DNA of 21,192 bases from UBA6183 sp034676125 (GCA_034676125.1 JAUCCO010000047.1:1-21192), one strand, 5' to 3'. Positions 1 to 10,050 are shown, counted from the first letter of the stretch. Numbers and translations: made by a program. The notes: generated from the letters alone by a model not told the origin.

Positions 1-33
1 CAATCAAATACGGTTAAAATTATTAAGCAATAG
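1..33 (+). CDS. 3' end of an upstream T9SS-sorted secreted paralogue (partial)
   Basis: Only the last ten codons and the TAG stop are in the window. They read QSNTVKIIKQ, the same ending as the next gene (QSNTVKIVKQ). The 33 bases match positions 3601-3633 at 31 of 33 sites. This is the tip of a type A T9SS sorting domain, whose final strand is typically a basic VKIxK-like segment. The gene is therefore very likely another copy of the family encoded at 160-3633 and 3749-7216, making a tandem array of at least three. Nothing can be said of its other domains. Confidence 0.75.
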   Translation, partial: QSNTVKIIKQ

Positions 34-159
34 GTTTTTGAGAAATGCTGGTAAAAAAGTTAAAACCGAATAAAATATTATAACTACTTTAACATTTTAA
101 GTATTTAACTTCATCAAGTTATTATACTTGTAATAATAATAAAATTGAACTTAAACCTC

Positions 160-3100
160 ATGAAAGACCTTATCAAAACATTTACCCTATCATTATTGAT
201 ATTAGCTTCTTATGCATCAAATGCCTCTCATTTTAATGGTGGTGATTTGGAATATGAATGTATAGGTCCGCGCACCTGGAAAGTTAAACTCACATTATTT
301 CGTGAATGTACAGGCGCAGCAGCATTATGTGGTAGTATGAATTGCACACAATCGATGGTAGCCAGACCAAATACCACGTTAAATCCTGCAAATTGTACAG
401 CCACACCAAGTCAAGTAAATTTTAGTTTAAATTTGGTTAAAGTAGAAGACGTAGGTAAGTCTAGCGTTGAAATATGCGGCAATACAGCTAAAAATACTTG
501 TACCAATTTAGGCCAAGTTACTGCAGGACCATATAATCCTTCAGTTGAAAGGTATATTTTCGAAGGTACGTTAAATTTAAGTGCACCCAGCCTTGATAAT
601 ACCAATTGTATTTACTGGGACATTTATTGGGACGTTTGTTGCAGGACCGTCAATATTTGGAATTTAGCAAACTCAAATGGACAAAGCTTACGTATTGGTG
701 CTACCATCAATATCATGAATCGTTCTCAAAATCCTTGCAAAAACAACTCACCCATTTTAAAAAACGAGCCGGTATTTGCTATATGTAGTGGCCAGGAGTA
801 TAATATTAACATGGGGGCTATTGACCAGGATGGCGATTCGTTGAGTTATGAACTTGCACCGGCAATGCAACAATCAGGTAACCCGGTTAATTACCTAGCA
901 CCAGGCAGTGCAAACTATCCTTTTCCACTAAACTCAAATCGTGCGCCACATACCAATTATCCTCAACCAAATGGGCCTTATGTAATTATAGATTCTACCA
1001 ACGGAGATATAAGTTTTAATGCCCATAATGGAACTGCCAGTACCATTTTAGGTAACTTGAATGTACGCATTAAACAATGGTCGAATGATGTGAGTGGTAA
1101 TCCTCTTTTGGTGGGTATAACCAACAGAGATATGCAGATGTATGTAATAAACTGCCCTACTAACAATTCACCTCGTATTCACACTTCCGAGCGATTGCCC
1201 AACAACCAATCGAAGTATAATTATTTTGTAGAAGCAGGTAAGCAACTTTGTTTTACTATTACCGCTAAAGATACTGACTTCTTGTTTCAAACACCCAAAA
1301 TTGACACTACACGTATTTCGTGGGATAGCACATTGGTTCGTCCGGGTAAATTAACCTTTGGACCAAACTACACAACAGGCCCGGGTATGCCAAGACCACG
1401 AGAGGACCAATGGCAATTTTGCTGGCAAACAGAAGAATCAGACATTAGAAATTTGCCATATTATTTTACGGTAACAGCCCTTGATAACAATTGTCCAAGC
1501 GTTGGTAGATCAACACGTGCATTTAGTATAAAAGTAATTCAAACACCTACTTTTATTCGTTCGGTTACAGACCAACGCTGTGGTGTATATAACTACAAAA
1601 TTTACAAAGAAGCCAACTATACTTTTTTAGATTCTGCATCATTAGTTGTTACAACAACACCAAACGATAGAGCGTTTAACAACGGAGTTAGACAAGTATC
1701 TGCCAACGGCATTAACCCTGCGGCAAGTATTGGCGATACTTTAAATCAGCCCAGGTTAATGTTTAATGACACTTACAGATACATAACACCGGGTAAATAT
1801 TACACACGCTTTAATTACTCAACACCAAGCAGCCAAAGCTTTGATCCTATTATTGATAGTTTTGAAATTTTCACCGATTCTATTGTGCAGCCCCTTATTG
1901 TGGCTAACGGAGCAAGTTCTTTTTGTATGGGTGGTAGTGCTATACTATCAACAACATTTACTTCACCTAAATACAAATACCAATGGCAAATAAATAACCA
2001 AGATACCGCAGGAGCAACTACACAATCTATTACGTTAAAATATGCCGGAGCTGTTAGGTTAAAAGTAACCGATACCTTGCTAAATTGTTACAACTACTCT
2101 AATGTAGTTAATATACAAATAAACCCAAGCCCAACTCCAATCCTTCAACTTTCTTCCGAAAATGTTTGTGTTTCGTCTGGCAATGTTGGTTATAATGATG
2201 CCTCTACCATTGCACAGGGCAATTCGATAACACGTTTGTGGAATTTTGGTGATGGTACTACAACAACCAATAAATCGGGGACTAAAAAATTTAATGGAGT
2301 TGGCATATATACCGTAAAACTAGTTGTTACCAGCAACAACGGTTGCAAAGATTCAACAACAAAACCAGTAAACATACTTGCACTACCTGATGCAACAATA
2401 ACCGCAAGCGGTAACACTACTTTTTGTGAAGGAGACTCGGTTGTTCTTTCATGTATAGCATATCCAAAAGGAAGCTATTCGTGGAGAAGAAACAATTTGG
2501 GTATCCCCAACGAAAGAGGCAATACTCTTACAGCTAAAGATGGTGCATCATATCGGGTTTTTATTACTGATAGCTTTGGTTGTGTGAATAGTACTTCTAA
2601 CAATTTTTATGCAATAGTAAACCCAAAACCTATAGTTAAATTTACATTAAACAATCCCATTCAGTGTTTAAATGGAAACCAATTTATTTTAAACGACTCG
2701 AGTACGATTACTTCAGGTAGTTTGAGCCGTATTTGGAGTTTTCATAATGATACCAGCAGTCAGAAAAATAATATTGTTTCTTTTTCAAATTCGGGAGTTT
2801 ATCCAATAAAATTAAAAGTAACATCTAACAATGGTTGTAGCGACAGTGTTGTCAAATCAGCTGTTGTTATTGCTCAACCCAATATTGGTAATATAACAGG
2901 ACCAACAACTGTATTAGATACCCAACAGGTTTATGATTACAGTGTAAGCCAACAGTCAAATCATACCTACAACTGGACAGTAACGAACGGAAACATTACA
3001 ACCGGACAAGGTACTAATGCTATAAAAGTATCTTGGCCTAATCAAAGCGTTGGAATGGTAAAGGCATCAGTTACTAATAATGAGGGTTGCACAGATAATG

Positions 3101-3633
3101 TATCACTTACAGTTAGTGTCAGTATTTATGCACCAGTTATTAATTCTTTTACACCACAAACCGGAACTAATGGAACAGTAGTTACAATTAATGGTGGTAA
3201 TTTTACCAATGCAAGTGCGGTTACTTTTGGAGGTGTTAATGCTAAAAGTTTTAATGTGGTTTCTAATACTGTGGTTTCGGCTATTGTTGATACAGGTGCT
3301 ACAGGAAGTGTGAGTGTTGTTACGCCAAGTGGAACAGCTTTATTAAATACTTTTACTTATACAAGCAATACGGGAGTTACCGAAATTGGCACCCAATCAT
3401 TTTCTGTTTTTCCTAACCCAGTTACTTCCGAAATTGTTATTGAATCAAACCAATTATTAAACCAAACTACTTTTGAAGTTATAGATGCCAATGGAAAAAC
3501 AGTAATTTTAAAAACTTGCAATAATCCAATATCAAAATATACAATAGATGTAAAGGAACTTAACCCTGCTATTTATTTATTACGTATTACATCACAAGGG
3601 CAATCAAATACGGTTAAGATTGTTAAGCAATAG
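160..3633 (+). CDS. Large secreted multidomain protein with PKD/Ig-like and IPT/TIG domains and a T9SS sorting domain
   Basis: A protein of 1,157 residues predicted to be exported by Sec and then moved to the cell surface or outside by T9SS. The ATG at 160 is chosen because it gives a compact signal peptide (K2, hydrophobic 8-16, cleavage after SNA22); an in-frame TTG at 145 would only add five residues. The mature protein starts SHFNGGDLEYECIG, a start I associate with Bacteroidota surface proteins. Then come cadherin/Ig-like segments (about 340-470), Ig-like modules with FC-x(2)-GxS starts, a PKD domain with WNFGDG near 694, an Ig module from about 750 (FCEGDS), a degenerate PKD near 858 (WSFHND), an IPT/TIG domain (about 990-1070, TVVTINGGNF) and a type A sorting domain (about 1077-1157, FSVFPNP). 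The final domains fit an adhesin or matrix protein, but the ligand is unknown. No enzyme motif is visible. A weak promoter-like TATACTTG lies at 123-130. Confidence 0.9.
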   Translation: MKDLIKTFTLSLLILASYASNASHFNGGDLEYECIGPRTWKVKLTLFRECTGAAALCGSMNCTQSMVARPNTTLNPANCTATPSQVNFSLNLVKVEDVGKSSVEICGNTAKNTCTNLGQVTAGPYNPSVERYIFEGTLNLSAPSLDNTNCIYWDIYWDVCCRTVNIWNLANSNGQSLRIGATINIMNRSQNPCKNNSPILKNEPVFAICSGQEYNINMGAIDQDGDSLSYELAPAMQQSGNPVNYLAPGSANYPFPLNSNRAPHTNYPQPNGPYVIIDSTNGDISFNAHNGTASTILGNLNVRIKQWSNDVSGNPLLVGITNRDMQMYVINCPTNNSPRIHTSERLPNNQSKYNYFVEAGKQLCFTITAKDTDFLFQTPKIDTTRISWDSTLVRPGKLTFGPNYTTGPGMPRPREDQWQFCWQTEESDIRNLPYYFTVTALDNNCPSVGRSTRAFSIKVIQTPTFIRSVTDQRCGVYNYKIYKEANYTFLDSASLVVTTTPNDRAFNNGVRQVSANGINPAASIGDTLNQPRLMFNDTYRYITPGKYYTRFNYSTPSSQSFDPIIDSFEIFTDSIVQPLIVANGASSFCMGGSAILSTTFTSPKYKYQWQINNQDTAGATTQSITLKYAGAVRLKVTDTLLNCYNYSNVVNIQINPSPTPILQLSSENVCVSSGNVGYNDASTIAQGNSITRLWNFGDGTTTTNKSGTKKFNGVGIYTVKLVVTSNNGCKDSTTKPVNILALPDATITASGNTTFCEGDSVVLSCIAYPKGSYSWRRNNLGIPNERGNTLTAKDGASYRVFITDSFGCVNSTSNNFYAIVNPKPIVKFTLNNPIQCLNGNQFILNDSSTITSGSLSRIWSFHNDTSSQKNNIVSFSNSGVYPIKLKVTSNNGCSDSVVKSAVVIAQPNIGNITGPTTVLDTQQVYDYSVSQQSNHTYNWTVTNGNITTGQGTNAIKVSWPNQSVGMVKASVTNNEGCTDNVSLTVSVSIYAPVINSFTPQTGTNGTVVTINGGNFTNASAVTFGGVNAKSFNVVSNTVVSAIVDTGATGSVSVVTPSGTALLNTFTYTSNTGVTEIGTQSFSVFPNPVTSEIVIESNQLLNQTTFEVIDANGKTVILKTCNNPISKYTIDVKELNPAIYLLRITSQGQSNTVKIVKQ

Positions 3634-3702
3634 CTTGATAGACTAAGCTACCTAAATACCAATTTTAACAAATAATTATGACAGAGGTCTACCAGTAAAA
3701 CT

Positions 3703-3710
3703 TACATTTG
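3703..3710 (+). promoter_or_regulatory. Candidate -7 promoter element upstream of the second paralogue
   Basis: TACATTTG matches the Bacteroidota -7 consensus TAnnTTTG and lies 38 nt before the GTG start at 3749. No convincing TTG is found about 19 nt further upstream, so this is only a half-supported promoter. If real, the second paralogue has its own transcript, which fits the 115-nt gap after the first. Confidence 0.4.
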
Positions 3711-3748
3711 TTTGAGTTAAATATTACTTTATACCAATCTTTAACCAA

Positions 3749-6700
3749 GTGCAAAAACATTTACTCTATTTCTATTTTTTGTTGTTGATGTTTTCTTCAC
3801 TACAAGTGCATGCTGATCATGTTGTTGGTGGTGAGGTGGAGTATGAGTGTATTGGACCAAGAATATGGAAAATTAGGCTTACAGTATACAGAGACTGCAA
3901 TGGAGCACCAATTTGTTTTTCTGGCAACTGTAAACAAACCATGATTGCTAAACCAAATGTAGCTTTAAATCCTGCCAATTGTGTTGCAATACCAAACGAA
4001 GTTATCTTTAATTTACCACTTGTAAAAGTAGAGGATGTAGGCAAAGCAAGTGGTGAGTTGTGTGGTAACATCGCAAAAAATGGTTGTACAAATTTAGGAC
4101 AAGTTACTGCTGGACCATTTAATCCGTCAACCGAAAAATATATCTTTGAAGGAACATTAGATTTAAGTTCACCATCATTAAACAACGCTACTTGCACCTA
4201 CTGGGATGTATACTGGGATCTTTGTTGCCGAAGTCAAGGGATTTGGAACTTAGCAATATCTTATGGGCAAACATTTAGAATAGGTGCTACCATAAATATT
4301 TTTAACCGCTCGGCAAATCCATTAAAAAACAATTCGCCAATAATAAAAAATGAGCCAGCTTTAATTATATGCTCTGGACAAGAATATGTTTTTAACATGG
4401 GGGCAATAGACCCTGATGATGATTCATTGACCTATGAAATTACACCTAGTTTACAATCAAGTGGTAGTCCTGTTGTTTACCAACCACCGGGTAGTGCAAA
4501 CTATCCCTTTCCGTTAAATGCTTTTAAAGCACCACATATTAGCCACCCACAACCAAATGGGCCCTATATTATTTTGGATTCATCAAGTGGCGACATTAGC
4601 TTTAATCCTTCAAATAATACATCAAGTTTTATAAATGGTAATATAAATATGCAGATAAAACAATGGAGTAAGGATAGTATTGGCAACCCTTTATTGGTTG
4701 GTATTACACAACGAGAATTACAATTTTCTGTATTTAACTGTCCAAGTAATAATCCTCCCCGTTTAGCCACTATTCCATTGGGACCAAATAATAAACCAAT
4801 TTTTGAATATGAAATTTGTGCAGGAGACTCTTTAGGTTTTACCGTAATAGCAAAGGATACCGATGCATATCTTTCATTGCAAAGGTTTGATACTACTTAT
4901 ATAAGTTGGAATGAGGGAATCGTAAGACCTGGAAAGTTATCATTTAAACCAACCTACACCATTGACTCTGCCGTTACACGACCAAGAGAAGATTCGTGGC
5001 AATTTAACTGGAAAACTGAAATTAATGATGGTAGAACTTTACCTTATTTTTTTACCGTAACTGCTTTTGATAAGTTTTGTCCTAATGTGGGGCGTGTAAC
5101 TCGTTCCTTTAAAATTACGGTTTTACCTAAACTATCATTTAATACAACAAAAACTAATTTAAGGTGCGGCAATACCCGAATAAATTTATACAAAAATGCC
5201 CCTTATGGTTCTTTACAAACAGCTTCATTGCAGGTATCAGTTGCACCAAATGATAAAAACTTTATTTATGGCACACGAATAGTTGCACCAATTAATATTA
5301 ACCCGCAAGGTTCACAAATAGATAGTATTACCCAGCCTAGATTAATGTATTCGGATTCGTTCCGATACACCCAACCCGGTAAATATTATCTACGCTTTAA
5401 TTATGTTGCTTCTGAAAAAAGTTGCTTAACCCCGGTTTTCGACAGCATAGAAATTTACCCAAATGCTATTGTTACTTCTCAAATTGTTTCATTGGGTGAT
5501 ACCACATTTTGCGATAAGGAGAGTGTATCACTTTTAACCAAGCTTACTAACCCAAATTATATATACCAATGGCTACGAAACGACAGTATAATTGCCAACA
5601 AAACAACAAGCAATTTAACTGCAAAACTATCTGGATTATACAAGTTATTGGTAACAGATACTGCATTAAATTGTAATACATTTTCAAACACAATTAGGGT
5701 TGATGCACATCCAAGAGTTATTCCTAAACCATCTATACTTGTGCATTATAATTGTGCCTTTTCATTAAATAATATTTCTTACTTTGATAGTTCTAAAGTT
5801 AGTTCAGGAACATTTACCCGTTTATGGGGTTTTGGTGATAGCACCACTTCTACTGCACAATCGGGCACTAAAATGTATACTACAGCCAAAACATATTCTG
5901 TAAAACTAACCTTAACAAGTAACTTTGGATGTATAGATTCTGCTGCTACAATTATTCCAATTATGGAACCCATAAACCTAGTAATAAGTAGTAATAAAAG
6001 CGCAAACATTTGCCAAGGAGAATCAGTTTTGCTTAGCTGTATTAACTATCCAAATGCCAACTATTATTGGTTTAAAAATAATGAGTTATTAAGCAATGCT
6101 AACTCCAATATATTAACAGTTAACCAGCAAGGTAATTACAAGCTTGTAATTGCTATGGGGCCAGATTGTATAGACACTTCTAATACCATTACAGTGCAAG
6201 TTAATCCTATACCTAATGTTGGTTTTACCATTAACAATACTTCCCAATGTTTAAATACAAACCGCTTTATTTTAATTGATACCACTACTATTGCCAGTGG
6301 TAATTATACCAAAATTTGGACATGGGCCAACAACACAAGTAGTTTACAAAATTTAAATTTATCATTTACAGATACTGGTTTATATTACCTACAATTAAAG
6401 GTTACATCAATACATGGTTGCAGTGATAGTTCTTCAAAAAAACTAACGGTTTTGGCCAATTCAACTATTGATAGTATTAATGGTTCAATTAATAATTTAT
6501 CTAATCATCAAACCTATAATTACTTTGTTAACCAGCGGCCTAATAACACCTATTATTGGTTAGCAATAAATGGCAATATTATAAGCGGACAAGGAACAAA
6601 TAGTGTTACCGTAAATTATTTACAGCCAGGCACTGGCCAATTAAAAGCTATTGCCACAAATACTAATGGGTGTAGTGATACAGCATCAATAACGGTTAAT

Positions 6701-7216
6701 ATATTAAGTAACCCGCCTTATATACTTAACTTTAATCCTAAAATAGGGCCTAACGGAACAGTGGTAACCATTAATGGTGGCAATTTTTATGGTACAAGTG
6801 CAGTAACTTTTGGTGGTATAAATGCACAAAAATTTACCGAAGTTTCGCCTAATGTTATTTTGGCTATTGTTGATTCTGGAGCAACCGGAGATGTGGTTGT
6901 GGTTACATCAAGTGGAACTGATTCGCTCAGTTTATTTACATACGTTGCACGAAACATTATAACCGAAATTGGTTCTCAATGGTTCTCTATTTTCCCTAAT
7001 CCAGCATCGGTTGAAGTTAGTATTGAATCAAACCTATCATTGCAATATGTAACATTTGAGTTGTTTGATTTAAATGGAAAGGTTGTGCATCATTACAAAT
7101 GTAACACAGTAGCTAAAAGAGTAATGTTAGATATTAGGGATTTAATTCCTTCGTCATACTTACTTCGAATTGTTTCTGATGGACAATCTTGTATCGTAAA
7201 AATTATTAAACAATAA
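3749..7216 (+). CDS. Tandem paralogue of the preceding secreted PKD/IPT-TIG/T9SS protein
   Basis: A protein of 1,155 residues, collinear with the gene at 160-3633 from end to end and almost the same length. The start is a GTG: it gives a signal peptide MQKHLLYFYF... cleaved after VHA22, while the first in-frame ATG (3788) would leave only a nine-residue stub and an in-frame stop lies at 3713. The mature start DHVVGGEVEYECIG mirrors the neighbour. Domain order is the same: N-terminal domain with VYRDC, cadherin/Ig-like segment ending FFTVTAFD, Ig modules, PKD domain with WGFGDS near 692, second PKD-like segment (WTWANN), IPT/TIG domain (about 988-1068, TVVTINGGNF near 1003) and type A T9SS sorting domain (FSIFPNP near 1079, ending IVKIIKQ). 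Divergence is spread along the whole protein, so the duplication is not very recent. The role is probably surface adhesion or matrix, by inference only. Confidence 0.88.
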   Translation: MQKHLLYFYFLLLMFSSLQVHADHVVGGEVEYECIGPRIWKIRLTVYRDCNGAPICFSGNCKQTMIAKPNVALNPANCVAIPNEVIFNLPLVKVEDVGKASGELCGNIAKNGCTNLGQVTAGPFNPSTEKYIFEGTLDLSSPSLNNATCTYWDVYWDLCCRSQGIWNLAISYGQTFRIGATINIFNRSANPLKNNSPIIKNEPALIICSGQEYVFNMGAIDPDDDSLTYEITPSLQSSGSPVVYQPPGSANYPFPLNAFKAPHISHPQPNGPYIILDSSSGDISFNPSNNTSSFINGNINMQIKQWSKDSIGNPLLVGITQRELQFSVFNCPSNNPPRLATIPLGPNNKPIFEYEICAGDSLGFTVIAKDTDAYLSLQRFDTTYISWNEGIVRPGKLSFKPTYTIDSAVTRPREDSWQFNWKTEINDGRTLPYFFTVTAFDKFCPNVGRVTRSFKITVLPKLSFNTTKTNLRCGNTRINLYKNAPYGSLQTASLQVSVAPNDKNFIYGTRIVAPININPQGSQIDSITQPRLMYSDSFRYTQPGKYYLRFNYVASEKSCLTPVFDSIEIYPNAIVTSQIVSLGDTTFCDKESVSLLTKLTNPNYIYQWLRNDSIIANKTTSNLTAKLSGLYKLLVTDTALNCNTFSNTIRVDAHPRVIPKPSILVHYNCAFSLNNISYFDSSKVSSGTFTRLWGFGDSTTSTAQSGTKMYTTAKTYSVKLTLTSNFGCIDSAATIIPIMEPINLVISSNKSANICQGESVLLSCINYPNANYYWFKNNELLSNANSNILTVNQQGNYKLVIAMGPDCIDTSNTITVQVNPIPNVGFTINNTSQCLNTNRFILIDTTTIASGNYTKIWTWANNTSSLQNLNLSFTDTGLYYLQLKVTSIHGCSDSSSKKLTVLANSTIDSINGSINNLSNHQTYNYFVNQRPNNTYYWLAINGNIISGQGTNSVTVNYLQPGTGQLKAIATNTNGCSDTASITVNILSNPPYILNFNPKIGPNGTVVTINGGNFYGTSAVTFGGINAQKFTEVSPNVILAIVDSGATGDVVVVTSSGTDSLSLFTYVARNIITEIGSQWFSIFPNPASVEVSIESNLSLQYVTFELFDLNGKVVHHYKCNTVAKRVMLDIRDLIPSSYLLRIVSDGQSCIVKIIKQ

Positions 7217-7283
7217 ATTCCAACATTATGGCCGGACCATGTATTAACAACGTACTTATTGATGATATTCCTTCAGTTTGTTA

Positions 7284-7556
7284 TTATTTAATTATCAAAC
7301 AAATATAATCAAATCTACTCATTTCCATTATCTCATCTTGAGTCCAGTTTTCAACCACTGAAATTCTACTACATTCAACCAATATCTTGTTGTTAACAAT
7401 ATACCTTTTGCAATCATCTATGCTACTTTGTAATACATGTTCTGCCCCATTCACTTTATCCACTAAAGTAACTTTATTCTCGCTAAGTTCATTGACTGAA
7501 TAAAAACTTGAGGTTAATTCAACTTTTGCATAATCTTCAATATGTGTATTTTTCAT
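7284..7556 (-). CDS. Small protein of unknown function (90 aa)
   Basis: An ATG-to-TAA reading frame of 90 codons on the - strand, convergent with the secreted paralogue array and downstream of pnp, beyond the pnp terminator. The product is predicted soluble and acidic, with no signal peptide, membrane segment or motif I recognise; it contains ENWTQDEIMEM near the C-terminus. No TAnnTTTG promoter element is visible upstream. I believe it is more likely real than a chance frame because the composition looks protein-like (balanced charged and hydrophobic residues) and it fills a gap with no competing gene, but this is not strong evidence. Confidence 0.45.
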   Translation of the reverse strand: MKNTHIEDYAKVELTSSFYSVNELSENKVTLVDKVNGAEHVLQSSIDDCKRYIVNNKILVECSRISVVENWTQDEIMEMSRFDYICLIIK

Positions 7557-7660
7557 TCACAACATTACTTATTTTTTATCAAAATTTTTGAATTGAAGAT
7601 AACGTATACACCTATATTACATTTTAGAATCAACCCAAAACTTGTAAGCTTTATAAACGC

Positions 7661-7688
7661 AAACAGGCTACCAATTGGTAGCCTGTTT
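7661..7688 (-). terminator. Hairpin terminator downstream of pnp
   Basis: A perfect inverted repeat: 12-nt arms (7661-7672 and 7677-7688) around the self-complementary loop AATT, so all 28 bases form one palindrome. It begins 21 nt after the pnp stop codon. The tail on the - strand is only moderately T-rich (GTTTGCGTTT), and the + strand has a similar short run (GTTTTGTAT), so it could act in both directions. The position favours termination or 3'-end protection of the pnp transcript. Confidence 0.7.
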
Positions 7689-7709
7689 TGTATAGTTTAT
7701 CTTATTAGA

Positions 7710-9887
7710 TTATGCGTTGTTTTCTGAACCTTGAGTTCCGCCTTCTGGTTTGTTTTCTGGACGTGGTGGGCGAGGTAATAAAGCTTTGTGTGATAATTTA
7801 ACTTTACCAGTTTTCTTATCAATTTCAATTAACTTTACTTTTATATCCTGACCAACTTGTAAAACACCTTCCATAGTAGGTAAGCGATTCCAGCTTATTT
7901 CACTAATGTGTAACAAACCGTCTTTGCCAGGTAAAAACTCTACAAATGCACCAAAATCAACAATAGTTTTTACTTTACCATTGTACTCATCACCAATAAT
8001 TGGCACTGCAGTAATACCTTTAATAATATCAACGGCTCTGCGCATGCTATCACCATTGGTAGCGGCAACTTCAACTACACCAGTATTACCAACTTCTGTT
8101 ATAGAAATAGTAGCACCAGTATCTTTTTGTATACCTTGAATTACTTTACCACCTGGGCCAATTACTGCACCAATAAAGTCTTTATCAATAATAATGGTTT
8201 CGATACGTGGAGCATGTGGTTTGTAATCAACATTTGGAGCGCTAATGGTTTTATTCATTTCGTTCATAATATGTAAACGGCCTGCGTTAGCTTGCAATAA
8301 AGCTTCTTCAACCATTTCCCATCTTAAACCATTTATTTTTATATCCATTTGGCAAGCAGTAATACCTTTTGCAGTACCTACTACTTTAAAATCCATATCA
8401 CCAAGGTGATCTTCATCACCCAAAATATCTGTTAAAATTGCATACTTACCAGTACTTTCATCACTAATTAAACCCATTGCAACACCACTTACGGCACCTT
8501 TAAGTTTAATACCCGAATCCATTAATGCCAATGATGCAGCACAAACAGTTGCCATAGATGACGAACCATTTGACTCTAAAATATCACTAACAATACGAAT
8601 GGTATAAGGACTTTCTGATAATGGTGGTAAAATACGTTTTAAACCACGTAATGCTAAGTTACCGTGTCCTATTTCTCTACGTCCAGGACCACGATTTGGT
8701 TTTACTTCGCCAGTAGAAAATGATGGGAAATTATAATGTAACAAGAATTTGGCATAACCAGCATTCATTGGTGCATCAAGTAATTGCTCATCAAGTTTAG
8801 TACCTAAAGTTACTGTAGTTAACGATTGTGTTTCGCCACGTGTAAATACTGCACTACCATGCGCACCCGGTAAGTAGTTTACTTCGCTCCAAATTGGGCG
8901 AACTTCATCTAACTTACGGCCATCTAAACGCGTTTTTTCGTTTAAAACCATTGCACGTACGGCATCATATTCCACATCATGAAAGTATTTATTCATTAAA
9001 AACTTATCAGGTTGTGTTTCGCTACCTTCTGGATAAAATTCAGCAACAAACTCCTTGCGCACTGCTTTAAATGCAGCGGTACGATCGTTTTTGCTTAAAG
9101 CACCTTTAGCAATAGCCATTATTTTATCGTAAGAATACTCACGAATTTTTGCAGCTAAAGTTTCGTCACTACGCTCGTGGTTATATTCACGTACTGGCTT
9201 TTTACCACCAAGCATTTCGCATAATTCCCATTGTGCTTTACACTGTAATTTAATGGCTTCGTGAGCAATTTTTAAAGCAGCTAACATATCTGTTTCGCTC
9301 ACTTCACTACACTCGCCTTCAACCATGTTTAAATCCTTCTCGGTACCAGCTACTATTAAATCCATATCTGCATTAACCAATTGGTCGATGTTTGGATTTA
9401 AAACAAACTCGCCATTTATACGTGCAATACGAATTTCAGAAATTGGACCATTAAAAGGAATATCACTTACCATAAGTGCAGCCGAAGCGGCTAAACCTAC
9501 AAGGCAATCAGGGTTTAAATTTTTGTCGGCAGAAATTAACTGTAACATTACCTGTGTATCTGCATGGTAATTTTCAGGAAAAAGTGGGCGTAATGCACGG
9601 TCAACTATACGGCTAACCAATACCTCGTAATCACTTAATTTTGCTTCGCGCTTGTGGAAACTACCAGGTATGCGGCCAACTGCTGCAAATTTTTCTTGGT
9701 AATCTACCGTTAGTGGCATAAAATCCACATCTTCTTTGGCTTCGCGTGCTGATACTGCCGTAGCTAATATCATCGTGTCGCCCATTCTTACTACTACTGC
9801 TCCATCAGCCTGACGGGCTAATCTTCCAGTTTCAATTGAAATGGTTTTACCACCAATTTCAAACGTTTTTGTTGTTGCTTTACTCAT
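7710..9887 (-). CDS. pnp: Polyribonucleotide nucleotidyltransferase (PNPase)
   Basis: A phosphorolytic 3'-to-5' exoribonuclease of 725 residues, cytosolic and trimeric, acting in mRNA decay and RNA quality control. Full family architecture is visible: a first RNase PH domain from the N-terminus (TKTFEIGGKTISIETGR onward), a helical linker, and a second RNase PH domain with the catalytic stretch GDEDHLGDMDFK at about 490-501, whose aspartates are the family's active-site acids. These are followed by a KH domain with the GPGG loop near 577-580 and a C-terminal S1 RNA-binding domain (about 630-700, VDFGAFVEF and GLLHISEI). The tail is a short proline-rich and polar extension. The ATG at 9887 starts MSKATTKTFEIGG, as expected. 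It lies 231 nt downstream of rpsO on the same strand, the order conserved in many bacteria. I found no clear own promoter, so some read-through from rpsO is possible. Confidence 0.98.
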   Translation of the reverse strand: MSKATTKTFEIGGKTISIETGRLARQADGAVVVRMGDTMILATAVSAREAKEDVDFMPLTVDYQEKFAAVGRIPGSFHKREAKLSDYEVLVSRIVDRALRPLFPENYHADTQVMLQLISADKNLNPDCLVGLAASAALMVSDIPFNGPISEIRIARINGEFVLNPNIDQLVNADMDLIVAGTEKDLNMVEGECSEVSETDMLAALKIAHEAIKLQCKAQWELCEMLGGKKPVREYNHERSDETLAAKIREYSYDKIMAIAKGALSKNDRTAAFKAVRKEFVAEFYPEGSETQPDKFLMNKYFHDVEYDAVRAMVLNEKTRLDGRKLDEVRPIWSEVNYLPGAHGSAVFTRGETQSLTTVTLGTKLDEQLLDAPMNAGYAKFLLHYNFPSFSTGEVKPNRGPGRREIGHGNLALRGLKRILPPLSESPYTIRIVSDILESNGSSSMATVCAASLALMDSGIKLKGAVSGVAMGLISDESTGKYAILTDILGDEDHLGDMDFKVVGTAKGITACQMDIKINGLRWEMVEEALLQANAGRLHIMNEMNKTISAPNVDYKPHAPRIETIIIDKDFIGAVIGPGGKVIQGIQKDTGATISITEVGNTGVVEVAATNGDSMRRAVDIIKGITAVPIIGDEYNGKVKTIVDFGAFVEFLPGKDGLLHISEISWNRLPTMEGVLQVGQDIKVKLIEIDKKTGKVKLSHKALLPRPPRPENKPEGGTQGSENNA

Positions 9888-10010
9888 TTTTGTTGTTTTT
9901 TACAAGGCCTATTCCCTGCAATGTTTATTTTATAAAAGTTTCTTTTAAAAGAGGTTGGTTATAGTTTTATTTAAAAAATTAACCAGGTTTTTCATTTTAC
10001 TACTTAAACT

Positions 10011-10050
10011 AAAAAATAAAAGCAGTGGCTAATATTGGCCCCTGCTTTTA
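10011..10050 (-). terminator. Rho-independent-type terminator after rpsO
   Basis: Read on the - strand, TAAAAGCAG (10042-10050) pairs perfectly with CTGCTTTTA (10017-10025); an inner GGC/GCC pairing is also possible. It is followed by a T-rich run (TTTTATTTTTT, ending at 10011). It lies 69 nt after the rpsO stop and before pnp, so it should separate, or attenuate read-through between, the two genes. Confidence 0.8.

Noticed and set aside
3631..3650. Hairpin TAGCTT...AAGCTA overlapping the stop codon of the first full paralogue
   Set aside because: Six-base arms, eight-base loop and no T-run after it; too weak to call a terminator.
3817..4197. A 126-codon - strand frame inside the second paralogue
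   Set aside because: Shadow of a strongly supported coding frame; a similar shadow occurs at the equivalent place in the first paralogue, as expected from homology of the sense strand.
7542..7727. A 61-codon + strand frame
   Set aside because: It overlaps the start of the 90-residue - strand gene and runs through the pnp terminator palindrome into the pnp 3' end; no promoter or protein-like character.
9941..9952. Palindrome TCTTTTAAAAGA upstream of pnp
   Set aside because: Short and AT-only at its centre; likely by chance in such AT-rich DNA.
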